Shown: positions 1-11,347, counted from the stretch's first letter. The stretch: DNA of 64,000 nucleotides from Wuchereria bancrofti (GCA_005281725.1 SSBO01000012.1:19853060-19917059); one strand, 5' to 3'. The notes: a model not told the origin generated them from the sequence alone. Translations and numbers: made by a program.

Positions 1-289
1 TTCATAATTTATTCAACGTAAAATATAATCATACATAGCGATTAATCAAATACATGCCAGCAAAATTTTCATAGTATTAATTCGAAAGGATTCTTATCAG
101 TGATATCATGTATCGGAAAAAACATAATATGTCGAAATAAACCTGTGTTAATTATAATATAATATGTCGAGATAACACAAGGTCACCAGCTCCTTATTTA
201 TTTGACTTCCTTTGCTGTTTGTTGGTTCACCACTAACTGCAAATTATATTTGAATTTGATAAGGTTAACAGTTTTTTGCTTAGCTGATT
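1..289. other. AT-rich left edge, no gene seen
   Basis: No open frame with coding character and no RNA gene is visible here. The stretch leads directly into the tandem repeat that starts near 290. Confidence 0.5.
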
Positions 290-690
290 GTCGCGAATTT
301 CAATATCGCGAAGCTAAAAAAAAATGTTAAAACTGCTTAATATAGCAATCCTGAGTATTTCAATTTGTTCAGTTATTGTTTTTGTTATTAAAGAGAAAAG
401 AAAACGAAGGGAATGTTGCGAATTTCTATATCGCGAAGCTAAAAAAAAATGTTAAAACTGCTTAATATAGCAATCCATTATAATTTCCTTTACAATCATT
501 TGTTATTTGTCATTCAATTCATTTATTTCATGATAGATTTAATATTTCTGAGTATTTCAATTTGTTCAGTTATTGTTTTTGTTATTAAAGAGAAAAGAAA
601 ACGAAGGGAATGTTGCGAATTTCTATATCGCGAAGCTAAAAAAAAATGTTAAAACTGCTTAATATAGCAATCCATTATAATTTCCTTTAC
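290..690. repeat. Three-copy tandem repeat, imperfect
   Basis: A roughly 60-base block containing TATCGCGAAGCT, an A9 run and TTAAAACTGCTTAATATAGC occurs three times, starting near 290, 415 and 612. The stretch between copies 1 and 2 (about 353-412) reappears at about 549-610 between copies 2 and 3, but with an extra segment in front of it (ATTATAATTTCCTTTACAAT). The 67-residue open frame at 449-652 lies wholly inside the repeat and is not credible as a gene. The array ends about 80 bases before the left arm of the first inverted repeat. Confidence 0.85.
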
Positions 691-772
691 AATGCATCGC
701 ACTCGTTTAGCTGACCTTTGATCTTATAACAATCCTATGCTATGAGCATCCACCATTTAATGTCTATTGTAA

Positions 773-1635
773 CCAATTATAGTTGCCACCCAATGTAAGT
801 TCTTTGTGATATCCATGTAATCCCTTGCATTGTAACTATTGTCCATTGTAACCTATTGTTCAAGTAATTCATTATCATCTAAACTAAACAAACGATTTCT
901 TCTTTGTAAAAATGTCTGATTATAAACCACTCCCACATCTTAATATATAATGCATCAGTTTTTGTTGGATTTATCAAGATTGTACAGTTGCTTCTGTTAA
1001 TAAAGAATTATTCTCTTCCTCTGTTACCCCACATACATCTACATTCAACGAATCTCCCTGCAATCAACAACCTCTTCCGAAATAATAAATTAAATTATCA
1101 AATTTTCCAAGAGAAATTTTGCTTCCACAACATCTATTTGGTACCACGAGCCGGGCATGTCTGCAACTATAATATTAAGCGCACGACCGACAAAAGAAAA
1201 ATTGGAAGCTCTTCTCAAAGAAGTCCAAGAAATGGATCTAACGCCTTTGGAGCAAATGTTGATCAGAGAAGAACAGCACGAGGCTCGAAAAAAAATTATT
1301 GAAGAAAGAACAATGCATCTCAAGCTGCATATTAGCACACTTGAGACAATTAATACTAACTGGATCCAATACATACAACAGGTTCCAGCAACGAAGAGAA
1401 AAGAAGAAGAAGAAGAAGACAAATACGCCCAAATGGTCGAAGATAAAAGAGGTATTTTAAACTTAATAAGTGAAGGCAAAGAAGTCATCATAACCTTAAG
1501 TATGTATATGAATGACTCAGAGTTAGTAATCTAGCACCTTAAAGAAGGCGAAATAAAGGAGCAACCAACTCAGATAAGCTATTATCCAACGGTTAATCTA
1601 CCTCAACTACCACTGCCTACCTTTAGTGGTAATCT
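773..1635 (+). mobile_element. BEL/Pao 5' part: LTR/leader and gag start (left arm of inverted repeat 1)
   Basis: This is the plus-strand copy of the 5' part of a BEL/Pao-type LTR retrotransposon. At 1001-1136 there is an AATAAA-bearing, C/T-rich stretch that looks like R-U5. It is followed near 1139 by TGGTACCACGAGCC, which starts with TGG as a tRNA primer-binding site should. The first gag frame starts 11 bases after that motif at 1157 and runs to a TAG at 1534 (125 residues, helix-rich, strongly charged, with an EEEEED run near residue 85). After the stop the frame continues with the gag linker as far as the LPTFSG motif and then ends abruptly at 1635, where the sequence switches to the opposite strand. 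The LTR boundaries and the primer tRNA are inferred, not proven. Confidence 0.75.
1157..1534 (+). pseudogene. BEL/Pao gag N-terminal fragment, copy 1
   Basis: The frame encodes 125 residues beginning MSATIILSARPTKEKLEALL. It is predicted to be almost all helix and looks like the coiled N-terminal segment that precedes the DUF1759 (Pao gag) domain in nematode BEL/Pao polyproteins. It ends at an in-frame TAG after SELVI, yet the next codons (HLKEGEIKEQ...LPTFSG) continue the same frame into the start of the DUF1759 region, so this stop is best read as an inactivating mutation. The protein is identical to that of the minus-strand copy at 2358-2735. No protease, reverse transcriptase or integrase follows. 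The alternative is a small host gene, which is unlikely given the LTR-like leader. Confidence 0.75.
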
Positions 1636-2735
1636 GCTAATCTTCATATTAGCCTTTTTATTTGTTTGTGGTGTTGTTACAGTTAGAGCAGAAGTTTCTT
1701 CTGTAAAATATCGTTGATTAGTCCGTGGACCAATTTTACTTTTAGATTCCTTTTGCTCTTTCATAATGTCAAAGAATTGGCTTCTTGTAACTTCTTCGTT
1801 TCTTTGGATCAGTTTCACTAAAAATTGTCTTAGCTTAGCTACTGACCATATTTTTTGTTCCTCCTTTTGTTGATATATTCTGTCCAGAATCCAGGCGGGC
1901 AGTTTATTTTCAATGATAATTTCAATACTGGATTGTTCGAGATTTTCACCCATTGCTTCAAGTTGTCGAAGTATTCTTTCAGTAGCTTCGACTGTTACCT
2001 TCCATTCTCGATCATTCTTCTTGACGGTATATAGCTCATTATAGAGCGATTTTTAATGATGTGTGATTGCCCAAATTTTTCAATAAGGACTTTCCGTATC
2101 ACATCATAATTTTCTGGGGTTATATCATAACCTCTAATAGCCAATAAAGCATCTCCCTTTAGACATGCAATTAAATAATTTAATTTTTGGATGTCTGGTA
2201 TTTTTTGTAAATGGACTGCAGCTTCAAAGCTACTCCAAAATTCTCTCCGTAATTTAAGATTACCACTAAAGGTAGGCAGTGGTAGTTGAGGTAGATTAAC
2301 CGTTGGATAATAGCTTATCTGAGTTGGTTGCTCCTTTATTTCGCCTTCTTTAAGGTGCTAGATTACTAACTCTGAGTCATTCATATACATACTTAAGGTT
2401 ATGATGACTTCTTTGCCTTCACTTATTAAGTTTAAAATACCTCTTTTATCTTCGACCATTTGGGCGTATTTGTCTTCTTCTTCTTCTTCTTTTCTCTTCG
2501 TTGCTGGAACCTGTTGTATGTATTGGATCCAGTTAGTATTAATTGTCTCAAGTGTGCTAATATGCAGCTTGAGATGCATTGTTCTTTCTTCAATAATTTT
2601 TTTTCGAGCCTCGTGCTGTTCTTCTCTGATCAACATTTGCTCCAAAGGCGTTAGATCCATTTCTTGGACTTCTTTGAGAAGAGCTTCCAATTTTTCTTTT
2701 GTCGGTCGTGCGCTTAATATTATAGTTGCAGACAT
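1603..2735 (-). pseudogene. BEL/Pao gag with DUF1759-type domain, broken
   Basis: Read on the minus strand this is a longer version of the same gag. The N-terminal helical part (2735-2358) ends in a stop. It is followed in the same frame by LPTFSGNLKL, EFWSSFEAAVHLQKIP, KLNYLIACLKGDALLAIRGY and VIRKVLIEKFGQ (about 2290-2050). That combination is the hallmark of the DUF1759 gag domain of BEL/Pao elements. Near 2040 the frame breaks and continues in another frame (1953-1603: KLPAWILDRIYQQ, KLRQFLVKLIQR), which is the normal C-terminal continuation of this gag. The reading is cut at 1635, where it runs into the fold-back. Stop plus frameshift mean it is not functional as it stands. Confidence 0.85.
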
Positions 2736-3119
2736 GCCCGGCTCGTGGTACCAAATAGATGTTGTGGAAGCAAAATTTCTCTTGGAAAATTTGATAATTT
2801 AATTTATTATTTCGGAAGAGGTTGTTGATTGCAGGGAGATTCGTTGAATGTAGATGTATGTGGGGTAACAGAGGAAGAGAATAATTCTTTATTAACAGAA
2901 GCAACTGTACAATCTTGATAAATCCAACAAAAACTGATGCATTATATATTAAGATGTGGGAGTGGTTTATAATCAGACATTTTTACAAAGAAGAAATCGT
3001 TTGTTTAGTTTAGATGATAATGAATTACTTGAACAATAGGTTACAATGGACAATAGTTACAATGCAAGGGATTACATGGATATCACAAAGAACTTACATT
3101 GGGTGGCAACTATAATTGG

Positions 3120-3120
3120 N
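3120..3120. other. Assembly gap placeholder (single N)
   Basis: A single N joins the end of inverted repeat 1 to the start of inverted repeat 2. Both palindromes end exactly at this base, which marks it as a contig join of unknown true size. Confidence 0.95.
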
Positions 3121-4302
3121 GATTCAGTTACAACATGTAAGGTTTACCGTTTTCTATTACCAATTTGCAGTAATCCCTCATATCGTATCCTCATTTCATT
3201 TCTTCAATGTTAAGCTGTTAAAACAAACATTAATCATACAAGTTCATTCTTCCACAAACTTTAGATGAATTTTTGAAGAATTTTTCTTAAGTTCTGCTTT
3301 AATATGATGTTTCAAGCTGCAACCAGTCCTCTTTTTAATTCTTAATTTGTATCAAATCTATGATGAAATCACAAATTCTTACTAACAAAACAATGAATAT
3401 TACAATTTTCCGACAACATGATCAATTTTGCTTGTTAAATCATTTCAAATACGCATTTTTTTCAGCAGCAATTCTTGAAGGCAAAAGTTGTAAACATCAC
3501 TGATATATATTATCGTTCATACAATGAGCTGTGGAATGAAACAGTGTCTTCATGTCTTATCACAAATATCTTGTCAACAGTCAAAATGTTAATTTCATAC
3601 TTCTGTCACTGTATAATCATTTTTTTATCGCTGAAAACATAAGCTAACAAAATTTGGTCTTTGAACTTTTTAATACTATAATTTGAAAATATTTACAACT
3701 GTGAGAATTGATTTTAAATTTTTTGGAAAAATTAATTTTTTTCATCCTTTCTGCTGAATCATGCTTTCATTCCTATAGGTCAGGCTTTAAATTCGTATTG
3801 AATAGATTTCTTTAATTCCGATTAATTAATATAATTATACTTCACTGAAGCAGCGGAAGAAGGAGAAAGTTGAGAAGCCGCTGAAGCTTTTAAGTTCCTT
3901 TTGTTAAATAACGCATCATTATGAGAAATTCTACAATGGAAGCATCGTCGTTTTCCTTTGCTTTTCCTTTTCCGTTACAATTTTATGCATTTTATGCATT
4001 TTTTTTTTTCAGTGCTTTGAGTCGATTTGTTCGAGTGTTAGTTTTGGGATTGTTATCCCAACGATCTTTGGCGCAAAGAATACGTGACGTGGTCATCTGT
4101 CCATTCTTTGTTGCAGTCTAAGATATATCACTGTTGCGAATGCCCAAGTTGCTTCGGCCTACGCGTTATTGATTAGAGTTGGCTATTTTTAACCTGGTCA
4201 TTCGCATTGACCAAGGCCGATAGGAAATTTCTAAGCTTCGAAACCAACCTATTTTCTTTTGATGATACATCTTATCTAGTATCCAACGTGAAGTATGTTT
4301 TT

Positions 4303-4985
4303 TGACTTTTCAATACTAGAGTGTTCCTCTCTTAGCCGTCTTCTTATGACTTCGTAGTTTTCTGAAGTATCTTACTACTTGCAAAGCTTTTCTACTTAAA
4401 CATGAATGCAGATAATCCAACTTTTGAATTTCCGCGATTGCTTATGAATGGACTATAGCAATGAAACTACTCCAAAATTGTTGCCATTGTCTAGGTTCCC
4501 ACTAAAAGTGGGTAACAATAGTTGAGAAGATTGACTGTGAAATGGGTATGCGAGATGGATATGGGTTTTGACTGCTTCTTTGGTTGCAGTAATTCTTGTG
4601 AGACTCACACTAGTTCATAGTTTTCGTTTTTGTAGGTAGTTAGTGCTTCTTTACCTTCAAGGAATATTCAAAATAATCCACGTCTCCTTTCTCCCTTCTT
4701 TTTGTTGTGGTGGTAGATTTCGGGATGTAATTGAGCCACTTCTCGTTTGCAGATTGCAGCGTATTGATTGATACAAAGTTGAAATCTTTGAACTTTATCT
4801 TCAATTATTCGTTTCCTTGGTAAAACTCTTGTTACTGCTCCGTTATCGAAGTTTGATCCGGAGGCGTTGTTTGTGTCATTTTTATTTCTTTAACTTTCGT
4901 TAGCCGGCTAGATACTTGCTATGGTAGTATTAGCCAAAATCGTATTTCATTCTTGAGGAGCCTTTCTTGTTTGTAGTTTGGGGTT
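4303..4985 (-). pseudogene. Degenerate BEL/Pao gag remnant in left arm and spacer
   Basis: On the minus strand the spacer encodes a helix-rich stretch with RKRIIEDKVQRFQLCINQYA, the counterpart of RKKIIEERTMHLKLHIS in the gag of inverted repeat 1. After stops, the left arm gives the gag motif WQQFWSSFIAIVHS, then KLDYLHSCL, which match the DUF1759 domain. Many stops interrupt it. It is an older, more diverged relative of the element at 1603-3119. Confidence 0.7.
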
Positions 4986-5283
4986 GGAAAAAGATACTTT
5001 TATTTGCTAACAACTACGATACATAATTGTTAATCTATGCCAACAATATATTTTTTTTAGTTTTTTTTTTTAGAATTTATCTGAATATAAAGTGAAGAGG
5101 AAGAAACAAATTTGGATTTAAATGAATGGACGAGAATATGGTTCTTTCTATAGTAAGCATTAACATAATAAGGCGCATAACAAAAACGAAAACTATGAAC
5201 TAGTGTGAGTCTCACAAGAATTACTGCAACCAAAGAAGCAGTCAAAACCCATATCCATCTCGCATACCCATTTCACAGTCAAT

Positions 5284-5960
5284 CTTCTCAACTATTGTTA
5301 CCCACTTTTAGTGGGAACCTAGACAATGGCAACAATTTTGGAGTAGTTTCATTGCTATAGTCCATTCATAAGCAATCGCGGAAATTCAAAAGTTGGATTA
5401 TCTGCATTCATGTTTAAGTAGAAAAGCTTTGCAAGTAGTAAGATACTTCAGAAAACTACGAAGTCATAAGAAGACGGCTAAGAGAGGAACACTCTAGTAT
5501 TGAAAAGTCAAAAAACATACTTCACGTTGGATACTAGATAAGATGTATCATCAAAAGAAAATAGGTTGGTTTCGAAGCTTAGAAATTTCCTATCGGCCTT
5601 GGTCAATGCGAATGACCAGGTTAAAAATAGCCAACTCTAATCAATAACGCGTAGGCCGAAGCAACTTGGGCATTCGCAACAGTGATATATCTTAGACTGC
5701 AACAAAGAATGGACAGATGACCACGTCACGTATTCTTTGCGCCAAAGATCGTTGGGATAACAATCCCAAAACTAACACTCGAACAAATCGACTCAAAGCA
5801 CTGAAAAAAAAAAATGCATAAAATGCATAAAATTGTAACGGAAAAGGAAAAGCAAAGGAAAACGACGATGCTTCCATTGTAGAATTTCTCATAATGATGC
5901 GTTATTTAACAAAAGGAACTTAAAAGCTTCAGCGGCTTCTCAACTTTCTCCTTCTTCCGC
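5284..5960 (+). pseudogene. Degenerate BEL/Pao gag remnant in right arm
   Basis: This is the plus-strand mirror of the left-arm remnant: a disrupted LPTFSG-like start near 5300, WQQFWSSF near 5320-5345, then KLRNFLSALVNANDQV-like residues near 5580-5620. A CFHC-containing stretch near 5865 may be the remains of a gag zinc knuckle. It is broken by stops and frameshifts throughout. On this strand the N-terminal gag half is missing because the spacer holds it in the opposite orientation. Confidence 0.65.
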
Positions 5961-6692
5961 TGCTTCAGTGAAGTATAATTATATTAATTAATCGGAATTA
6001 AAGAAATCTATTCAATACGAATTTAAAGCCTGACCTATAGGAATGAAAGCATGATTCAGCAGAAAGGATGAAAAAAATTAATTTTTCCAAAAAATTTAAA
6101 ATCAATTCTCACAGTTGTAAATATTTTCAAATTATAGTATTAAAAAGTTCAAAGACCAAATTTTGTTAGCTTATGTTTTCAGCGATAAAAAAATGATTAT
6201 ACAGTGACAGAAGTATGAAATTAACATTTTGACTGTTGACAAGATATTTGTGATAAGACATGAAGACACTGTTTCATTCCACAGCTCATTGTATGAACGA
6301 TAATATATATCAGTGATGTTTACAACTTTTGCCTTCAAGAATTGCTGCTGAAAAAAATGCGTATTTGAAATGATTTAACAAGCAAAATTGATCATGTTGT
6401 CGGAAAATTGTAATATTCATTGTTTTGTTAGTAAGAATTTGTGATTTCATCATAGATTTGATACAAATTAAGAATTAAAAAGAGGACTGGTTGCAGCTTG
6501 AAACATCATATTAAAGCAGAACTTAAGAAAAATTCTTCAAAAATTCATCTAAAGTTTGTGGAAGAATGAACTTGTATGATTAATGTTTGTTTTAACAGCT
6601 TAACATTGAAGAAATGAAATGAGGATACGATATGAGGGATTACTGCAAATTGGTAATAGAAAACGGTAAACCTTACATGTTGTAACTGAATC

Positions 6693-7430
6693 AGCAAAAG
6701 TTTGTTGACATTTTGCAGACTATAACCTTTGAATAGAAAGAATAATTATCATCAATAAAAACGAAAAAAGGAAAAGAAAATGGTATGATATACTTAGTGA
6801 AAGTAACCAAAATGTGTTGCATTTACAAATAGATCTCACATTGAACAGTTAGTAAAAATGCTCGTTTTAAGAGAATTGGAAAAGTAAGCAAATAAAAAAG
6901 AATAAAAAAGTACTAAAAATTACTAATGACTGTGCTTAAACTAATTGTACATGAAATAATTGGAAAAAGAAGAAATTACTGAGAATCGGTAATAAAAAAG
7001 TCAAACATGTTGAAATTGAATCAATAAAGATCTATTGACATTTTGGCAAACTACGATCTTTGAATAGAAGGAATTTTTGAAGCATTAAAATTGCAAGCAC
7101 ATTTTTAGAGCAATTTGGAAACATAAAGGCAGGTAATATGCTTAAATAAAATTAAACTATATTTTATCTGAAATATACAAAAGAATGCAACATTTGCAAG
7201 CATTAGTAACCGATTGCAAATCATTGATATTTTAACAAATAATATTCATCCATTCTTATAAATAAAGTCAAAGACCACCACAAGAGAATGAATAGTACCA
7301 CTATAAATTCCCATTCTCAAATAATCCTAAGCCTTGAAAACGCCAATTTTTGCTGCAGAAAATTCGATGATAGGTTCTGTCTATAATATTGTATTATTTC
7401 GTGTTCAGATGTTTATTTCGGCACTTCATT
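6693..7430. other. Upstream region of serpin 1, no gene
   Basis: AT-rich, no credible open frame. The phrase with TCAATAAAGATCTATTGACATTTTG-like content near 7020 resembles the stretch near 6690-6720, which suggests a local tandem duplication of repeat material upstream of the gene. Confidence 0.5.
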
Positions 7431-7441
7431 GATATTTCAGG
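7431..7441 (+). promoter_or_regulatory. Splice acceptor just before serpin 1 start
   Basis: TGATATTTCAG ends at 7440, and the ATG begins at 7442. An acceptor this close to an ATG with no upstream coding exon is what spliced-leader trans-splicing looks like in nematodes. An upstream UTR intron is the alternative. The sister gene on the other strand has the same TATTTCAG eight bases before its ATG. Confidence 0.5.
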
Positions 7442-9695
7442 ATGATCAATCAAACAATCACAGCCGCACTGCTTCTTTTTGCGAGTTTTCAATTTGTACT
7501 GATATTTGGAGAAATGTACGTTGGAGAACTAAAAATTTCTGAATAACTAATATTTTTCGACTATTCAAATAGCTACGGCTAATGATGTCATTGCTAGCAT
7601 CTTACCATCAACAATAACACTTTTTTTTTTGTTATATTTTTAATCTTAACGCTCTTAAATTTTTTCTTCAATAGACTTTTCTAGTTCTTCGACGGACACT
7701 GCGCAATTCGACTTCGCTGTTAGTTTGATAAAAGAAATAGCGCAGGGCGGTCAATCAACGATTTCATCTCCTGCTTCAATATCAACCGCACTTTTTATGC
7801 TTTATCTCGCAGCTAATGGCGAAACCAAACAAAAATTGTCGGAAATTCTTCGAAGAAGTAATTGCAGTTTGAAAAAATGCTTTAATTGAGCAGTTTAATC
7901 TATTTTTAGTCCGTTGAAAACTTTCTGCTTGTCGCTAAAAATACCATATTGATCAGATTTCGTAAATGATAGAATGATATTTAACTGATTCTTTTAGATG
8001 CAAGGAAAACACAAATTCAACAATATTATGGTAAATTATTGGCAAGTAGCGATGGTAAAAAGAAAAAAAGTTATATACTAAATATAGCAAATCGTTTATA
8101 TGTACCAAAAGAATTTTCAATAAAGCCGAGCATTCCCCATATATTTCAATTTTATTTTGGCGAATCGTTACATAGATTCAATGGTAAACGAAGTGGTCAA
8201 CTTATTAAGGTATGATGACCAATGATAAAAAGTAAAAATGAGCATGGAAAATGGATTAGTTGTTGTTATTGTTCTTCTTCAAACTTATTTATTCCTATTG
8301 CTATTTCCGGAAAATTCAGTTTTGTTCATTTGACTTGCGATTTGCGACCAAGTACTGCAACATAATTCTTTTTTCCAGGAAATTAATAGTTGGGCTTCGA
8401 GAAACACTAACAACAGGATTATGGACTTCATGGGAACGGCCAAAATTAATTCACAAACCAAAATGCTACTGTTGAACACAATTTACTTCAAGGGTGTTTG
8501 GAAGAAACCGTTCTCCACTGATTCTCAAAAGAAATTGAATGGGGTAGACTTTTTCTTAAATATTATAATTAGAGCAATCTATCAATCTTTTTTTTTCTTT
8601 TCTGCATTTATTGTTTGTTTCAAATATGTTTGTATGTTAAACGAATACATTGTGTTCAGTTGCCAATGATGCAATTAAATGCAGTATTGAAGTATTACGA
8701 AGATAAACTTGTGCAAGTTGTCAAAGTTCCTTATGTCGGAGATGAAGTAGAAATGGTAATTATATTGCCAAAAGCTCGTTGTGGATTATATAAGGTTCGC
8801 GAAGAGATGACAGGAAGGAATTTAAGACGTTACATTGAAAATGCTATGCCAACTAAAGTAGAGGTAAGTTATTAATTTTTCTTTTTTCAAACAAATTACG
8901 AGAAATCATACGGAACTGTTATCATAAGCAATTCTGGGTCGCCATTTATCCGGAAAAACTTGTAAAGCAAGCACTTCAGCAAATAAAGCAATTTCAAAGT
9001 GATCAGCCTGAAACAAAGATACCCTATTTCTTTTTCTTTCTTGTCAAATTAATTCCTATAAATGTGTTTCATTGGCTAAAATTCCTGTATTTCAGTTCCT
9101 GGAAAACATTTCGAGAACCTCTTAGTAAATGATTTGTCAGGTTAAAATAGATATTTCGGGAAGGAGCAAAATTTATCACAACGAAATAGATGTTAATGAA
9201 TGTAGTTTGTTTTATTTTCAGTTAAAATTACCAAAGTTCGAGTTGAAACAAGAATTGAATTTGGCAGATATTTTGGAAAAGCTTGGCATCACAGGTATTA
9301 TCAGCGAAAAAGCAAACTTCAGAGCACTTAGTGACAGTCCAATTTCCGTTGGCAAGATTATACATGGAGCTTCATTTAAGGTTTGTATGATCACGTTTTT
9401 TCGTTCAAAAATTAGCAGGTCTAGGAACTAAAAACACAACTGCTGGACTTTTTTTACCGTTGAATTTTTATAGGTAAATGGAAAAGCAATGGAAACAAGA
9501 ACAGAAATTGGATTTACTTCTCCTGGACTCGTATTTCGAAAGAATATAATATTCAATGCTGATCAACCATTCCTGTTTTTTGTTATTAGTAAATCTGAAG
9601 ATGTTCTGTTTGCTGGCCAGTGTTGTAAGAAAACAAAAAATCATATGAAATTTGAGAAAAAGTCAAAATATCTGCTTAAAAAAGTATTATTTTAG
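7442..9695 (+). CDS. Secreted serpin 1, intact frame, atypical hinge
   Basis: Seven coding exons: 7442-7515, 7685-7857, 7998-8209, 8379-8543, 8660-8863, 9222-9380, 9474-9695. All junctions are GT-AG and in phase, giving about 402 residues. Residues 1-24 are a signal peptide (ITAALLLFASFQFVLIF). Serpin marks are SSPASISTALFMLYLAANG, NIANRLYV, NTIYFKGVWKKPF, VEMVIILPK, LKLPKFEL and ADQPFLFFV. The reactive-centre hinge is abnormal: where inhibitors have G-T-E-A-A-A-A-T it has A-M-E-T-R-T-E-I, so insertion into sheet A as an inhibitor is doubtful. Exon 4 is 11 codons shorter than in serpin 2 and lacks the FHIS-type strand before PMM. The C-terminus carries an extra basic tail (CCKKTKNHMKFEKK) beyond the usual end. 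It is probably secreted, but non-inhibitory or newly diverged. Exon sizes match serpin 2 closely, so the two arose by duplication. Confidence 0.9.
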
Positions 9696-11347
9696 AATCT
9701 TAAACATCTTAACCTATGTTACCTGTGATTTTACAATTTGCTTTATTCTATGATTTTTCCCATTTTTTGAAAACATTCAATCTTCAATGACATTTCTGAT
9801 CCATTTATATGTGTGCATGCATAAATAAATTTGTTTAATGCCGCCAATAAAACATGAAAGTGAAAAAAATAGGAGAAATAATGTATTGAATACAATATTG
9901 ATTAGCCATAACTAATAAATAAGAAAACAAACTATTATTTTAACATCAAAGTAACACGGTGCTTAGAGATTGATATATGCTTGAGTAAAATTGCATTCGA
10001 TCAAATGCAATGTTTAAGTATTCCATAGTATTTTCTAGCTACCATTTGTCGCACCGGGAGATATTTTAGAATTTTATTGGAAACTTAAATTCTCATAATT
10101 ACAAATATTCTCAAATTGTCATAATATTAATTCAAATTATCATAATATTATTCAAATTGCCATAAAGTTATTCAGATGAAAAAATTTTTTTTTATGATAA
10201 CAATCGACACATATGTGTTTTAGTGGTGTTTACAACACTTAAATCCAAGATTTGGCAATCAAAGAAAGGCACATAATTGCATAGTTGAAATAATTAAGTG
10301 AGCAAAATTGATGTTTTACATCATGTTGTCAAAGAATTGCAATATTCATTGTTTCGTTGGTTAGATTTTATAATTTATTTGTTGATGTACGATGACAACA
10401 ATTAAATAACAGCAATGACAGCAATTAAATGTGAAGCTTAACTAAAAATGAAATTATATGGTCAATATTTAAAAATTTTAATAGACTAACATGGAAGAAA
10501 TGCTATGATGATGGAATATAAACTAAATTGTAATGAAATTTTATAACCAACAACTATCCATATTTTCCTAAATAGCTTTTATTTACAATCAAATAATATT
10601 TTTTGTTTATTGGATTAATTGGCTAATGTTTTACTATCCTTTGTTTCAACCTTTGCACCGTATTACATTGTTAATTGGTTAATGATAGTTTTTATGATGA
10701 GTGAGAAAAAAATTGGATGAATCCAATTTTGATAAAGATTTTATTTTCTGATATCATGGTGTAAAAGCATAAACAACAACAGAAGAATTACTCAATGTTA
10801 TCCACTGACTTTCATATTACCAATTATAATATTACATTTCTTGAAACTTGTCATCATGCAAGAATTTGAATTTGTATATTCCAGGTAATTCGAAAAGCTC
10901 ATTTAATGGGTGTAAAGTAACAGAACCACAAGCTTCTTGGATGAAAATCCCAGTGCAATATACAGTTCAGAATCTTGTCAAAATCATTTTTTTACAGCTT
11001 GTATATTGTAGATAACAAGAAGGATTAGAAAATGAGATTAGAGAATTGATAAAAAAACATAAACCCAAACATTAATTGATGAAATAACGTTTTCTTAATG
11101 TCCTCATGCCCAATAAATTATGCATGTTTTTTTTTTTTTTGCGATTAAAATTTGGAGTGAAGGAGAATTTTAAACTATTGATAAGGCTGTCAACGTGTGC
11201 ACATCTATTTGTTAACAGATTTATTGTAGAAAATTCAAAGTCGCATCGAATATCAATATTTTCCAAAACTTGACAAAGCTTGAACATTAAACTCAGATAA
11301 GACTGAAGAGACTAAAAATTAATTGCTCAGAGGTATTATTCAGAGGA
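9696..11347. other. Convergent intergenic region between serpins 1 and 2
   Basis: No coding exon is visible. The region holds the 3' flanks of two convergent serpins and one copy of the dispersed repeat (about 10200-10400). A 71-codon frame on the minus strand at 11072-11287 has no similarity I recognise and is probably chance. Confidence 0.5.
10200..10400 (+). repeat. Dispersed repeat copy (same family as 6207-6520)
   Basis: Phrases such as GTGTTTACAAC, AGCAAAATTGATG, CATGTTGTC and AATATTCATTGTTTCGTT line up in order with the right arm of inverted repeat 2 at about 6310-6450. The same family occurs in reverse orientation at 14060-14351. Its identity is unknown; it may be a non-autonomous element. 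Confidence 0.6.

Larger units (their letters stand above)
773..3119. repeat. Inverted repeat 1 (863-bp arms, 621-bp spacer)
   Basis: Bases 773-1635 are the reverse complement of 2257-3119; paired positions sum to 3892. Wherever I compared them the arms match base for base, including the 125-residue gag frame. The spacer 1636-2256 carries the continuation of gag on the minus strand only. The right arm ends at the base before the N at 3120. The geometry is forward a..p, then reverse q..a, with q beyond p. This is what an inverted template switch produces, either in the genome or during whole-genome amplification. Confidence 0.9.
3121..6692. repeat. Inverted repeat 2 (about 1.5-kb arms, 540-bp spacer)
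   Basis: Bases 3121-4636 are the reverse complement of 5177-6692; paired positions sum to 9813. Similarity stops at the phrase GTTTTCGTTTTTGT on both arms. The spacer 4637-5176 is single copy. Two small open frames of 66 residues (3921-4121 plus, 5692-5892 minus) are the same low-complexity stretch in both arms and are not genes. Sequence continues without interruption from 6692 into the serpin 1 upstream region. Confidence 0.9.

Noticed and set aside
1090..1491. 133-residue minus-strand frame opposite gag (also 2401-2802 plus)
   Set aside because: Antisense shadow of the gag frame, rich in Ser/Leu from the reverse of acidic repeats.
3480..3600. Open stretch containing ITDIYYRSYNELWNETV, considered a serpin exon
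   Set aside because: The homologous copy at 14230-14350 has stops, and the stretch does not align with serpin exon 3; it belongs to the dispersed repeat.
3921..4121. 66-residue frame, mirrored at 5692-5892
   Set aside because: Phe-rich and low in complexity, present only because the inverted arms are identical; lies over degraded gag on the other strand.
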